A stretch of 64,000 nt of DNA, from assembly GCF_002278035.1 (NCBI RefSeq), contig NZ_CP022603.1, positions 806,001 to 870,000 of the forward strand, written 5' to 3'. Positions within the stretch are counted from its first letter, which is position 1. Each line of letters opens with the position of its first letter. The notes beneath the pieces are model-generated. The model was not told the DNA's origin and searched no databases. It was given only the letters and a program-made list of their open reading frames with translations. Position numbers and translations under genes: made by a program. The DNA is from Ochrobactrum quorumnocens (GTDB lineage: Bacteria > Pseudomonadota > Alphaproteobacteria > Rhizobiales > Rhizobiaceae). Positions 9,361 through 17,539 of this stretch are shown here, piece by piece.

Positions 9361-9855
9361 TTCAACACTGTCGGACAGCAGTGACAGCGGCACACCGGTC
9401 TTCTCATCTTTGACAAGCTTGGTCACGATGTAAGTGAAATAGCGCTCGATGCCGATGTTCTGATCCAACAACCGGTCAATAAGACGCTGATAGCCGTCAA
9501 TATCGCGGGCCATTATCATCAGAAAATAATCTATGCCCCCGCCAACCGACCAGCACGAGACAATCTCAGGAATAACTGCAATCGCGCGCTCGAAGCGGTC
9601 GAAATCGCTCTGGCGGTGATTGCCGAGCGTTATCTGCACCATCACATGTGCGATAGGAGCGATTTTGCGATAGGTAATGCGCGCATGATAGCCCGTAACA
9701 ACGCCCGCCTCTTCCAGCTTGCGCAGCCGCAGCCAGCACGGGGTCGGTGACAATCCCACCTGCTCGGCAAGTGCAAGCTTGGTGATCCGCGCGTTCTGTT
9801 GCACCGCTTCCAGAATGCGAAGATCGACAGCATCAAGCTTGATGGCGGATTTCAT
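9358..9855 (-). CDS. doeX: Lrp/AsnC-family regulator of ectoine catabolism (DoeX/AsnC type)
   Basis: A 165-residue protein with an N-terminal winged helix-turn-helix (residues about 22-60, ITKLALAEQVGLSPTPCW) and a C-terminal ligand-sensing RAM domain (PEIVSCWSVGGGIDYFLMIM). Lrp/AsnC proteins are octameric or dimeric DNA-wrapping regulators that respond to amino acids; in ectoine clusters the paralogue senses pathway intermediates such as diaminobutyrate derivatives. It sits first in the leftward asnC-doeC-doeD unit, divergent from eutB. A 19-bp palindrome begins at its own start codon, implying autoregulation. Its role in this pathway is inferred from position, not from residues. Confidence 0.8.
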   Translation of the reverse strand: MKSAIKLDAVDLRILEAVQQNARITKLALAEQVGLSPTPCWLRLRKLEEAGVVTGYHARITYRKIAPIAHVMVQITLGNHRQSDFDRFERAIAVIPEIVSCWSVGGGIDYFLMIMARDIDGYQRLIDRLLDQNIGIERYFTYIVTKLVKDEKTGVPLSLLSDSVE

Positions 9856-9873
9856 TATATCGGTCCAATATAA
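9855..9873. promoter_or_regulatory. 19-bp palindrome, likely AsnC-type operator (site 1)
   Basis: TTATATCGGTCCAATATAA is a near-perfect palindrome: arms TTATAT and ATATAA, with GG and CC symmetric inside. It overlaps the first base of the regulator's start codon, a position suited to autorepression. Confidence 0.6.
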
Positions 9874-10176
9874 GTGAGCATTTGCATTTCAAGGCCATTC
9901 TCATTGGCATGGTCACATATCGCAGGCAAGACCACGCCAATAAAAAGTCGTCTTCGATCAATATTGTAATGATCCAATATAATCATTGACACGATGTAAT
10001 TGGTCTTTCACACATATAAGCAAGAACAAAAATCAAATATATGGGGAACGAGAATGCGACCTGACGGTTTCGCATATGGTGCTTTATTGCGCCCTCAATT
10101 TGCTTGTCTGATGCGAAGAAGCGCTTTGCTCAGTGCAGCTCTCCCCATTTCAATACCGCCTGGTACGGTGGTGTGA
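9856..10176. promoter_or_regulatory. Divergent control region between asnC-type gene and eutB
   Basis: This 321-bp AT-rich gap contains no convincing gene. It holds the two related operator-like sites listed separately (9855-9873 and 9964-9982) and a possible inverted half-site, GACCAATTACAT on the minus strand, near 9994-10005. The stretch 10010-10176 shows no clear RNA structure. Confidence 0.6.
9964..9982. promoter_or_regulatory. Likely AsnC-type operator (site 2)
   Basis: TTGTAATGATCCAATATAA matches site 1 at 15 of 19 positions and keeps the whole right arm. It lies 109 bp from site 1 and 195 bp before eutB, so it could serve the rightward promoter or a looped complex. Confidence 0.5.
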
Positions 10177-11172
10177 ATGTCGGGAAATGTGTCGCAAATG
10201 ATCGATCTCAACGAAATAGAGCAAGCACAAGGCAGACTGAACGGCCACGTCAAACGAACACCGCTGATCCGCTCCGAAAGCCTCAGCAAACACTCAGGCG
10301 TACCGGTTTTTCTCAAACTTGAAAACCGTCAGCCAACAGGCAGCTTCAAACTGCGCGGTGCAACAAATGCAGTTCTCAGCCTGTCTGAGAGCGAACGTAA
10401 GTGCGGACTTGTCACCGCCTCCACCGGCAATCACGGACGCGCATTAGCGCATACTGCATCTACACTGGGATTGACGGCCACAATCTGTCTTTCATCGCTC
10501 GTGCCGCGCAACAAGGTCGAAGCTATCCGCCAGCTGGGCGCTGATGTGCGCGTCATCGGTAAATCTCAGGACGATGCGATGGAAGAAGTCGTGCGTCTTG
10601 CGCGTGATGAAGACATGAATGCCATCCCGCCCTTTGATGATCCCCGCATTATTGCTGGTCAGGGAACCATAGGGCTGGAAATTGTCGAAGACCTCCGCGA
10701 GCTGGACACAGTGCTTATTCCACTTTCGGGCGGAGGACTTGCCGCCGGAATAGCAGCAGCCGTGAAAGCAAAACGCCCGCAAGTGCGGGTAATTGGAATT
10801 TCAATGCAACGCGGTGCTGCCATGCAGGCGAGCCTTGAAGCGGGTAAGCCGGTCAATGTTGAGGAACTGGATACGCTGGCGGATTCTCTTGGCGGTGGCA
10901 TTGGTCTCGACAACTGCTGGACCTTCGCCATGTGTCGCGCCCTGCTTGATGAGGTGATCCTGCTCGACGAGGAAGTGATTGCCGCAGGCATCCGTCATGC
11001 AGCGTTGCAGGAAGGCGAGACCATTGAAGGAGCTGCGGCTGTCGGTATTGCCGCCTTGCTTGCCGGAAAAATCAAAGCTTCCGGTCCAATCGCGATCATT
11101 ATTTCGGGCGGAAATATTGATCCCGAACAGCATCGCGCAATCGTGGAAGATAGCTATCGGAGGGCTGGCTGA
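10177..11172 (+). CDS. eutB: Threonine dehydratase-like EutB of (hydroxy)ectoine utilisation
   Basis: A 331-residue PLP enzyme of the serine/threonine dehydratase (fold-type II) family. Seen are the Schiff-base lysine K58 in TGSFKLRGA, the ASTGNHGRA substrate loop at 81-89, and the glycine-rich phosphate cup SGGGLA at 184-189. There is no C-terminal ACT domain, so it is a catabolic, non-allosteric type. EutB is proposed to remove the hydroxyl of the hydroxyectoine-derived intermediate. It is the first rightward gene, and its TGA overlaps the ATG of eutC by one base. An alternative start is ATG 10198. EutA, present in Sinorhizobium clusters, is absent here. Confidence 0.85.
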   Translation: MSGNVSQMIDLNEIEQAQGRLNGHVKRTPLIRSESLSKHSGVPVFLKLENRQPTGSFKLRGATNAVLSLSESERKCGLVTASTGNHGRALAHTASTLGLTATICLSSLVPRNKVEAIRQLGADVRVIGKSQDDAMEEVVRLARDEDMNAIPPFDDPRIIAGQGTIGLEIVEDLRELDTVLIPLSGGGLAAGIAAAVKAKRPQVRVIGISMQRGAAMQASLEAGKPVNVEELDTLADSLGGGIGLDNCWTFAMCRALLDEVILLDEEVIAAGIRHAALQEGETIEGAAAVGIAALLAGKIKASGPIAIIISGGNIDPEQHRAIVEDSYRRAG

Positions 11173-12188
11173 TGGTCGGAATGCGAATTCTCACCGAAAC
11201 CGATTTGCGTCAGATCATATCGCTGGATCTTGAAAGTGTGACTTGTGTGGAGGACGCTTTTCGTGCGCTCGCAAGCGGAGGTGTTAGTATGCCCCCCATC
11301 CTGCGCCTCGATATTCCGACCGAACGCGGCGAAGTCGATGTGAAAACCGCCTACATTCCCGGACTGGACAGCTTTGCTATCAAAATCAGCCCCGGCTTTT
11401 TCAATAATCCTTCCATCGGCCTGCCATCTACCAATGGGCTGATGATCCAGTTTTCAGCCAAGACCGGACTGATCGAAGCGCTGCTGTTGGACAATGGATA
11501 TCTGACTGACGTGCGTACAGCTGCGGCTGGCGCAGTCGCCGCAAAATATCTGTCGCGTGCCGACGCAAATATAGCCACTATCTTTGGTGCAGGCATGCAA
11601 GCCAAGCTGCAATTGCAAGCGCTCACGCTTGTTCGCCCGATTAAAGAAGCGCGCATTTGGGCTCGCGATCATCTGAAAGCAGAGCAGACGACCAAAGACA
11701 TCACGGATGCGCTTGGCATTCCAGTGAAAGCCATAGCCGATGCGCGCGAGGCCTGCCGCGATGCGGATATCATTGTCACGACGACTCCTTCAGAAACGCC
11801 GCTCCTCAAGGCTGAATGGCTGGAACCCGGCCAACATATCACCGCCATGGGCTCTGATGCAGAACACAAGAACGAGCTTGATCCGTCAATCTTCAAACGC
11901 CCGATCATCTATGTTGCGGATAGTCTGAAACAGACACGCAGGCTCGGCGAGTTGCATCATGCAATCACCGCAGGGACTGTCGCGTCGGATGCGACCTTCC
12001 CGGAACTCGGCCAGATTATCCTTGAAGCCGAAACGTTTCACCGTGAGCCCGACGCCATCACGGTCTGCGATCTGACGGGAACAGGTATTCAGGACACAGC
12101 CATTGCCCGTCTCGCAACACAGCGTGCAAGCGCTCACGACGCGGGCGCCAAAATCGATTCAAACAAAAAAGCAGGAGCCAGCCGATGA
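11172..12188 (+). CDS. eutC: Ornithine cyclodeaminase-family protein EutC
   Basis: A 338-residue member of the ornithine cyclodeaminase/mu-crystallin family, with the substrate-side lysine K71 (AIKISPG), LTDVRTAAAGAVAAKYL at 111-127, and the Rossmann NAD site FGAGMQA at 138-144. In ectoine clusters EutC works with EutB to funnel hydroxyectoine derivatives into the ectoine route; the exact reaction is not settled. The start overlaps eutB by 1 bp and the end overlaps doeA by 4 bp (ATGA), so translation is coupled. The C-terminal tail from about residue 315 is polar, without motifs. Confidence 0.85.
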   Translation: MVGMRILTETDLRQIISLDLESVTCVEDAFRALASGGVSMPPILRLDIPTERGEVDVKTAYIPGLDSFAIKISPGFFNNPSIGLPSTNGLMIQFSAKTGLIEALLLDNGYLTDVRTAAAGAVAAKYLSRADANIATIFGAGMQAKLQLQALTLVRPIKEARIWARDHLKAEQTTKDITDALGIPVKAIADAREACRDADIIVTTTPSETPLLKAEWLEPGQHITAMGSDAEHKNELDPSIFKRPIIYVADSLKQTRRLGELHHAITAGTVASDATFPELGQIILEAETFHREPDAITVCDLTGTGIQDTAIARLATQRASAHDAGAKIDSNKKAGASR

Positions 12189-13363
12189 GTGCGGAACTCA
12201 ACTTCACCCGCGCGGAATACGACCAGCGCGTTGCAAAAACCCGCCGTGCAATGGAGAAGGCAGGTGTCGATCTTATCATCGTCACCGACCCATCGAACAT
12301 GCACTGGCTCACCGGTTATGACGGCTGGTCCTTCTATGTCCACCAATGCGTGGTGCTGGCGATGGACGGCGAACCGATCTGGTACGGTCGCGGTCAGGAT
12401 GGCAATGGTGCAAAGCGCACGGCTTGGATCTCACACGACAATATTATCGGCTATCCGGATCATTACGTCCAATCGCTGGAACGTCATCCGATGGATCTTC
12501 TGGCTTCGATCCTTGAGGAAAAGGGTTGGGGCAACAAGACGATAGCCGTCGAGTTTGATAATTACTGGTATACGGCTGCTGCACATCACGCCTTGCAGAA
12601 GCATCTCCCAAATGCCCGGTTCAAAGATGCGCAGGGCCTCGTCAACTGGCAACGTGCAATCAAAAGTGCGACCGAAATCGACTATATGCGCAAGGCTGGC
12701 CGCATCGTCGAAGCCATGCACCAACGCATCGCTGAAAAGATCGAACCGGGTATGCGCAAATGCGATCTCGTAGCGGAGATTTATGACGCAGGCACTCGTG
12801 GCGTCGATGGTTTTGGTGGCGATTATCCGGCAATCGTACCCTTGCTGCCATCTGGCCCGGATGCATCCGCACCGCATCTTACATGGAACGATCTGCCCAT
12901 GAAAACCGGCGAAGGCACGTTCTTCGAGATTGCCGGTTGCTACAAGCGCTATCATTGCCCGCTTTCGCGCACAGTCTTTCTCGGCAAGCCAACACAGGCT
13001 TTCCTTGATGCTGAAAAGGCGACGCTTGAGGGCATGGAGGCCGGTCTGGCGGCGGCTCGTCCCGGCAATACCTGCGAAGATATCGCCAATGGCTTTTTTG
13101 CGGTCTTGAAGAAATACGGCATCATCAAAGATAACCGTACCGGTTATTCGATCGGTCTGTCCTATCCGCCGGATTGGGGCGAACGCACCATGAGCCTTCG
13201 TCCGGGTGATCGCACAGAACTGCAACCGGGCATGACCTTCCATTTCATGACGGGCCTTTGGCTTGAAACCATGGGGCTGGAAATCACCGAGAGTATCGTC
13301 ATTACCGAAACAGGTGTCGAGTGCTTGTCGAATGTGCCACGTAAGCTTCTGGTCAAGGATTAA
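12185..13363 (+). CDS. doeA: Ectoine hydrolase DoeA (EutD), creatinase-like M24 fold
   Basis: A 392-residue protein with a creatinase N-terminal domain (about 1-160) and a pita-bread M24 domain (about 165-385). DoeA opens the ectoine ring to N-acetyl-diaminobutyrate in the cytoplasm. The usual dimetal ligands of M24 aminopeptidases are not all present: the first aspartate region reads FEIAGCYKRYHCPLSRT, and the histidine region GYSIGL. The enzyme therefore looks like the metal-free creatinase type. It overlaps eutC by ATGA and is followed by doeB after 9 bp. The assignment rests on family resemblance plus the surrounding doe/eut/ehu genes. Confidence 0.88.
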   Translation: MSAELNFTRAEYDQRVAKTRRAMEKAGVDLIIVTDPSNMHWLTGYDGWSFYVHQCVVLAMDGEPIWYGRGQDGNGAKRTAWISHDNIIGYPDHYVQSLERHPMDLLASILEEKGWGNKTIAVEFDNYWYTAAAHHALQKHLPNARFKDAQGLVNWQRAIKSATEIDYMRKAGRIVEAMHQRIAEKIEPGMRKCDLVAEIYDAGTRGVDGFGGDYPAIVPLLPSGPDASAPHLTWNDLPMKTGEGTFFEIAGCYKRYHCPLSRTVFLGKPTQAFLDAEKATLEGMEAGLAAARPGNTCEDIANGFFAVLKKYGIIKDNRTGYSIGLSYPPDWGERTMSLRPGDRTELQPGMTFHFMTGLWLETMGLEITESIVITETGVECLSNVPRKLLVKD

Positions 13364-13372
13364 GGTGTCGCG

Positions 13373-14401
13373 ATGATGCATACTTCGCCGCCTTTCCGTC
13401 CTTCTCCGATCACGGCGACCGTCGATCTTAATCGCGATGGCGTGCAGCACGGCCACTTGCGGCTACCCTGGTCACGAGACGATTCCGCGTGGGGTTCGCT
13501 CATGTTGCCCATTTGCGTCATTCGCAATGGCGACGGCCCCACAGCCCTTCTAACGGGCGGTAATCACGGTGATGAATATGAAGGGCCGGTTGCACTCTAC
13601 GATCTCGCCGCCAATCTGAAACCGGCTGAGATCAATGGGCGCGTTATCATCGTGCCTGCTATGAACTTTCCAGCCTTCATGGCCGGAACGCGCACATCAC
13701 CGATAGACAAAGGTAATCTCAACCGCAGCTTTCCCGGACGCCCGGATGGAACGGTTACGGAAAAGATCGCCGATTATTTTACGCGCTATCTGCTGCCCAC
13801 AGCCGATATCGTCATGGACTTTCACTCAGGCGGTCGCACACTTGATTTCCTACCCTATGCGGCTGCCCATGCCCTGCCCGATACGGCTCAGGAGGCGCAT
13901 TGCTTCGCTGCCGTCAAAGCATTCTGCGCACCCTTTTCGATGCGGATGATCGAAATCGATGCTGTAGGCATGTACGATACAACCGCAGAAGAAGCAGGCA
14001 AAGTCTTTGTGACGACAGAGCTTTCTGGCGGCGGCACGATCTCGGCGCGCACAGCAACAATCGCCAAGCGCGGGATTCGCAACCTTTTGCGTCATGCAGG
14101 CATTCTGAAAGGTGAAGTCGAACTGTCTCCCACCATATGGCTCGATATGCCATCGCAGGAATGTTTCGGCTTTGCAGATACAGAAGGGCTTCTGGAACCA
14201 CTTGTCGATCTTGGTGCAGAGGTGCGCAAGGGCGATGTTATCGCCCGCGTTCATTCTGTTACCCGTACCGGTGGCGCACCGCAGGAATATCGCGCTGCTC
14301 TCGACGGCATTCTTGCCGCTCGTCATTTTCCGGGTCTGATCAAGATGGGCGATTGCCTTTCAGTGATCGCAACAATCAGTGAGGAACCAACCTCGTCTTA
14401 A
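13373..14401 (+). CDS. doeB: N-acetyl-diaminobutyrate deacetylase DoeB (EutE)
   Basis: A 342-residue zinc deacylase of the succinylglutamate desuccinylase/aspartoacylase family. The zinc ligands are visible as H65 and E68 in GGNHGDEYEG and H151 in DFHSGG; LNRSFPG at 116-122 binds the substrate carboxylate. DoeB releases acetate from N-alpha-acetyl-L-2,4-diaminobutyrate, giving diaminobutyrate for DoeD. Two adjacent ATG codons (13373, 13376) are possible starts, after TAAGG. A 72-bp gap separates it from ehuB. Confidence 0.88.
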   Translation: MMHTSPPFRPSPITATVDLNRDGVQHGHLRLPWSRDDSAWGSLMLPICVIRNGDGPTALLTGGNHGDEYEGPVALYDLAANLKPAEINGRVIIVPAMNFPAFMAGTRTSPIDKGNLNRSFPGRPDGTVTEKIADYFTRYLLPTADIVMDFHSGGRTLDFLPYAAAHALPDTAQEAHCFAAVKAFCAPFSMRMIEIDAVGMYDTTAEEAGKVFVTTELSGGGTISARTATIAKRGIRNLLRHAGILKGEVELSPTIWLDMPSQECFGFADTEGLLEPLVDLGAEVRKGDVIARVHSVTRTGGAPQEYRAALDGILAARHFPGLIKMGDCLSVIATISEEPTSS

Positions 14402-14473
14402 AACCAGTTCATATAGACCAACTGAAAAGCCGGACATCCAAACAACCGGCATCCATAAAGAGGAGTGAACACC

Positions 14474-15337
14474 ATGCGCATGAAACTTCATACCATCTCT
14501 GCCCTGCTTTCCGCAGTGGCATTCGTAGCCCTTACCATCCCATCACAGGCAGTCACGATTGACGAGCTGAAAAGCGCTGGTTTTGTACGTGGAGCAACCG
14601 CCAACGAAGTGCCTTACGGTTACATGGACGCAAGTGGTGCCGCCAAAGGCATTGGCCCGGATGTTGCCGCAGCAATCTTTAAAAAACTCGGAATTGAGGA
14701 AGTTGACTGGACCGTCACACCATTCGGCTCGCTCATTCCCGGATTGAAGGCCAAGCGCTTTGAGTTTGTCGCCGCCGAGCAGAACATTCTGCCGGATCGT
14801 TGCAAGCAGGTGCAGTTCACTGTTGCCAATTCCAGCTATGGTGAAGGTCTTCTGGTGCCCAAAGGCAACCCAAAGAAAATCCATTCCTATGAAGACATCA
14901 AGAAAGATCCGTCTCTGAAAATTGCGATTGTTTCGGGCGCAGATCAGATCGACTTCCTGCATGGCATGGGTATTGATGAGTCACAAATCATCATGATTCA
15001 GGGCAATGCTGACGCGCCATCCACAGTACAGGCCGGTCGTGCCGATGCTTATGCGGCAACCGAATTGACGGTGGCTAACCTTGTTGCGAATTCCCCAGAA
15101 CTGGAGCAGGCGCATCCGTTTGTCGATCCGGTTGTGGATGGCAAAGCTGCACGTAGTTTCGGCGCTTTCAGCTTCCGTCCCGAAGATAAGGACTTCTTTG
15201 AGGCCTTTAACAAGGAACTCATCGAATTCAAGAAAACCGATGACTACGCCAAAATCCTGATGACATACGGGTTGAGCGAAGAGAGTGTCAAAGCGGCACG
15301 TACAGTTGATACGGCGAGCCTCTGCAACGCAAAGTAA
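14474..15337 (+). CDS. ehuB: Ectoine/hydroxyectoine-binding protein EhuB
   Basis: A periplasmic solute-binding protein of the polar amino-acid family (SBP_bac_3), 287 residues from ATG 14474. That start has AGGAG eight bases before it; an in-frame GTG at 14465 overlaps the Shine-Dalgarno and is less likely. The signal peptide runs to about residue 27 (VALTIPSQA). The mature chain shows the family pattern (GYMDASGAAKGIGPDVAAAI, then the FVAAEQNILPDRC region). It delivers ectoine to EhuCD. A hairpin follows the stop, which should raise EhuB relative to the permeases. Confidence 0.87.
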   Translation: MRMKLHTISALLSAVAFVALTIPSQAVTIDELKSAGFVRGATANEVPYGYMDASGAAKGIGPDVAAAIFKKLGIEEVDWTVTPFGSLIPGLKAKRFEFVAAEQNILPDRCKQVQFTVANSSYGEGLLVPKGNPKKIHSYEDIKKDPSLKIAIVSGADQIDFLHGMGIDESQIIMIQGNADAPSTVQAGRADAYAATELTVANLVANSPELEQAHPFVDPVVDGKAARSFGAFSFRPEDKDFFEAFNKELIEFKKTDDYAKILMTYGLSEESVKAARTVDTASLCNAK

Positions 15338-15347
15338 CGCAATTGTC

Positions 15348-15380
15348 GCCCGCCGAACCATGATGAATGGCTCGGCGGGC
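15348..15380 (+). terminator. Intercistronic hairpin after ehuB
   Basis: GCCCGCCGA (15348-15356) pairs with TCGGCGGGC (15372-15380), with an inner CCAT/ATGG pairing. It lacks a real U-tract, so it is more likely an attenuator or 3' stabiliser of the ehuB message than a full stop. Confidence 0.7.
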
Positions 15381-15410
15381 CTTGTCTCATCTCTATCGGG
15401 AGAAGACCAT

Positions 15411-16070
15411 ATGCACTGGACGGAGTATCTTCCTGCCCTTTTCAAAGGCGCACAAATCACCGTCGTTCTTGCACTGAGTTCGTTGGCTATCGGCACCCTG
15501 CTGGCATTCGCTGCTGGCATCGCCCGTTTTGCAGGTGGGCCGATATTATCAACGATTGCGGTGGTTTATATCGAGATATTCCGTGGCACGTCGCTGCTCG
15601 TGCAATTGTTCTGGCTTTATTACGCTCTGCCACTGATCGGCATTTCGTTCGACCCACTCACGACCGGCATCATGGGGCTCGGCCTCAATATAGGTGCCTA
15701 TGGTGCGGAGGTGGTGCGCGGCGCGCTGAAGTCTGTCCCAGAGGCACAGCACGAAGCCGCCAGAGCCCTCAACTTCAGCAAAGGCCATACATTGTTTCAT
15801 GTCATTCTGCCGCAGGCGATTGTCGAGATGATGCCGGCTTTCGGCAATCTGGCCATTCATAATCTGAAAGATACAGCACTCGCCTCGCTTATCGCGATCA
15901 GCGATTTGACTTTTCAGGCCCAGCGTTTACGCAATCTGACGCTCGACAATGTGACGATCTATTCGCTTACACTACTCGGCTATTTCGCAATGGCCCTGGT
16001 GCTCGCCTACGCCATCCGCTGGCTTGAGCGGCGACTGAAGCGCCAGACAATGGCAGGAGGTTTCGCATGA
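15411..16070 (+). CDS. ehuC: Ectoine ABC transporter permease EhuC
   Basis: A 219-residue inner-membrane permease of the His/Glu/Gln (HisM) family, with about five hydrophobic segments and the EAA loop EAARALNFSKGHTLFHVILPQA near 114-135. ATG 15411 is chosen because GGGAGAAG precedes it. The open frame extends back into ehuB (to 15285), but that part reads as charged non-membrane sequence. It overlaps ehuD by ATGA. Together with EhuD it forms the ectoine channel. Confidence 0.85.
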   Translation: MHWTEYLPALFKGAQITVVLALSSLAIGTLLAFAAGIARFAGGPILSTIAVVYIEIFRGTSLLVQLFWLYYALPLIGISFDPLTTGIMGLGLNIGAYGAEVVRGALKSVPEAQHEAARALNFSKGHTLFHVILPQAIVEMMPAFGNLAIHNLKDTALASLIAISDLTFQAQRLRNLTLDNVTIYSLTLLGYFAMALVLAYAIRWLERRLKRQTMAGGFA

Positions 16071-16759
16071 TTTATGGTTATGCCTGGGACACCTCGTCCA
16101 CGCTATCCTTTGCGATTTCCATTCTGCCAATTCTGGGGATCGGCCTCACCGTAACCCTCAAGGCAGCAGCCACCGGTTTCGCGATTGCGCTGGTACTTGG
16201 TCTTGTCTTCGCCCTTTTGCGTCGAAGCCCTTACAAGATCATTTCGTGGCCAACAGTTGTCGTTGTGGAATTTTTGCGCGATACGCCGCTGCTGGTTCAG
16301 CTGTTTTTCCTCTATTACGTGCTTCCCGTCTACGGCATCGTATTGCCCGCATTCCTGACCGGCGCGTTGGCTCTCGGCCTGCAATATTCGGCCTATACAT
16401 CGGAAGTCTATCGTGGGGGCATCGAGGCCATACCGCGTGGACAGTGGGAAGCCGCACGTGCGTTGAACCTCACGCCCTGGCGCACCTATCGTGACATCGT
16501 CATTCCTCAGGCTGTACCGCGCATCACACCGGCCATGGGCAACTATCTTGTGTCTATGCTCAAGGAGACGCCTGTTCTGTCTGTCGTCAGTATCGTCGAC
16601 ATGCTCAACCTTGCCAATCTGATCGGTGATCGTACCTTCGAATATCTGGTGCCACTCTCGATGGTCGGCCTGATCTTCCTCATCCTGACACTTATCTGCT
16701 CGGCAGGCATCCGACTGCTCGAACGCACACTTCCAAAGAACGGGATCGCTCTCAAATGA
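16067..16759 (+). CDS. ehuD: Ectoine ABC transporter permease EhuD
   Basis: A 230-residue partner of EhuC from the same permease family. The EAA loop is [22 protein letters not shown] at about 125-146, and hydrophobic spans begin at about 14, 55, 85 and 195. The stop overlaps the ehuA start (ATGA), typical of strict stoichiometric coupling. Which permease is C and which D follows the conventional EhuB-C-D-A order. Confidence 0.85.
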   Translation: MIYGYAWDTSSTLSFAISILPILGIGLTVTLKAAATGFAIALVLGLVFALLRRSPYKIISWPTVVVVEFLRDTPLLVQLFFLYYVLPVYGIVLPAFLTGALALGLQYSAYTSEVYRGGIEAIPRGQWEAARALNLTPWRTYRDIVIPQAVPRITPAMGNYLVSMLKETPVLSVVSIVDMLNLANLIGDRTFEYLVPLSMVGLIFLILTLICSAGIRLLERTLPKNGIALK

Positions 16760-17520
16760 CCCAGGAAATTATCCGCTTTCAGGACGTAACCAAGCGCTTC
16801 GGCGCACTGACTGTGCTGGATCAATTCAATTTCTCGGTCAATACGGGTGAGAAAGTGACGCTGATCGGCCCATCAGGGTCAGGCAAGTCTACAGTGCTTC
16901 GCATTCTCATGACGCTGGAGCCATTTCAGGAAGGCACGCTGGAGCTTGCCGGAACGTCCTATCACGAGCCGAATGGCAAGGGACCGTTTCAGGCAAGCGA
17001 AGCCCATTTACGTAAAATCAGATCGCATGTCGGCATGGTGTTTCAGAGCTTCAATCTGTTTCCGCACATGTCTGTGTTGCGCAACATCATCGAAGCGCCT
17101 GTTCATGTTCTTGGGCTGAAGCGGGACGAAGCCGAGGCACGCGCACTCGATCTTCTCTCTCTTGTCGGCCTGACAGACAAGAAGGATCACTTCCCTTCGC
17201 AGCTTTCGGGCGGTCAGCAGCAGCGCGTTGCGATAGCGCGTTCTTTGGCTATGCGTCCGCGTGTTTTACTTTTTGATGAACCGACGTCAGCACTTGATCC
17301 GCAGCTTGTCGGCGAAGTTCTTGCGGTCATTCGTAGCCTCGCACAGGAACATGATCTGACCATGCTGCTCGTAACCCATGAGATGCGCTTTGCACGTGAA
17401 GTCTCTGATCGTGTCTGTTTCTTCGACAAGGGGCGCATCTGCGAACAGGGCACGCCGGAACAAATATTCCAATCGCCGACCGAAGATCGGACGAAAGAGT
17501 TTCTGCAATCAGTTCTATAG
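16756..17520 (+). CDS. ehuA: Ectoine ABC transporter ATPase EhuA
   Basis: A 254-residue ATPase of the polar amino-acid (GlnQ/HisP) subfamily. It shows Walker [10 protein letters not shown] at 38-46, Q-loop [10 protein letters not shown] near 95, signature LSGGQQQR at 150-157, Walker B VLLFDEP at 170-176, and the switch histidine in VTHEMRF. It energises EhuCD at the cytoplasmic face. It is the last gene of the eutBC-doeAB-ehuBCDA run. Its last codons lie in one arm of an inverted repeat shared with the convergent enuR gene. Confidence 0.87.
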   Translation: MTQEIIRFQDVTKRFGALTVLDQFNFSVNTGEKVTLIGPSGSGKSTVLRILMTLEPFQEGTLELAGTSYHEPNGKGPFQASEAHLRKIRSHVGMVFQSFNLFPHMSVLRNIIEAPVHVLGLKRDEAEARALDLLSLVGLTDKKDHFPSQLSGGQQQRVAIARSLAMRPRVLLFDEPTSALDPQLVGEVLAVIRSLAQEHDLTMLLVTHEMRFAREVSDRVCFFDKGRICEQGTPEQIFQSPTEDRTKEFLQSVL

Positions 17521-17539
17521 CGCTCAGGCTATAGAACTG
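17510..17539. terminator. Convergent hairpin joining the ends of ehuA and enuR
   Basis: CAGTTCTATAG (17510-17520) and CTATAGAACTG (17529-17539) form a perfect 11-bp stem with an 8-nt loop. The left arm encodes the end of EhuA, and the enuR stop codon lies in the loop. No U-tract follows on either strand, so it may act as a shared 3' structure rather than a classical terminator. Confidence 0.65.

Noticed and set aside
12431..13456. 341-codon open frame antisense to doeA
   Set aside because: It is the shadow of doeA codon use. The product is Cys/His/Arg-rich without motifs, and doeA has clear family sequence and overlaps with its neighbours.
15285..15410. Longer N-terminus of EhuC
   Set aside because: It would overlap ehuB and the intercistronic hairpin; ATG 15411 has a good Shine-Dalgarno and gives normal family length.
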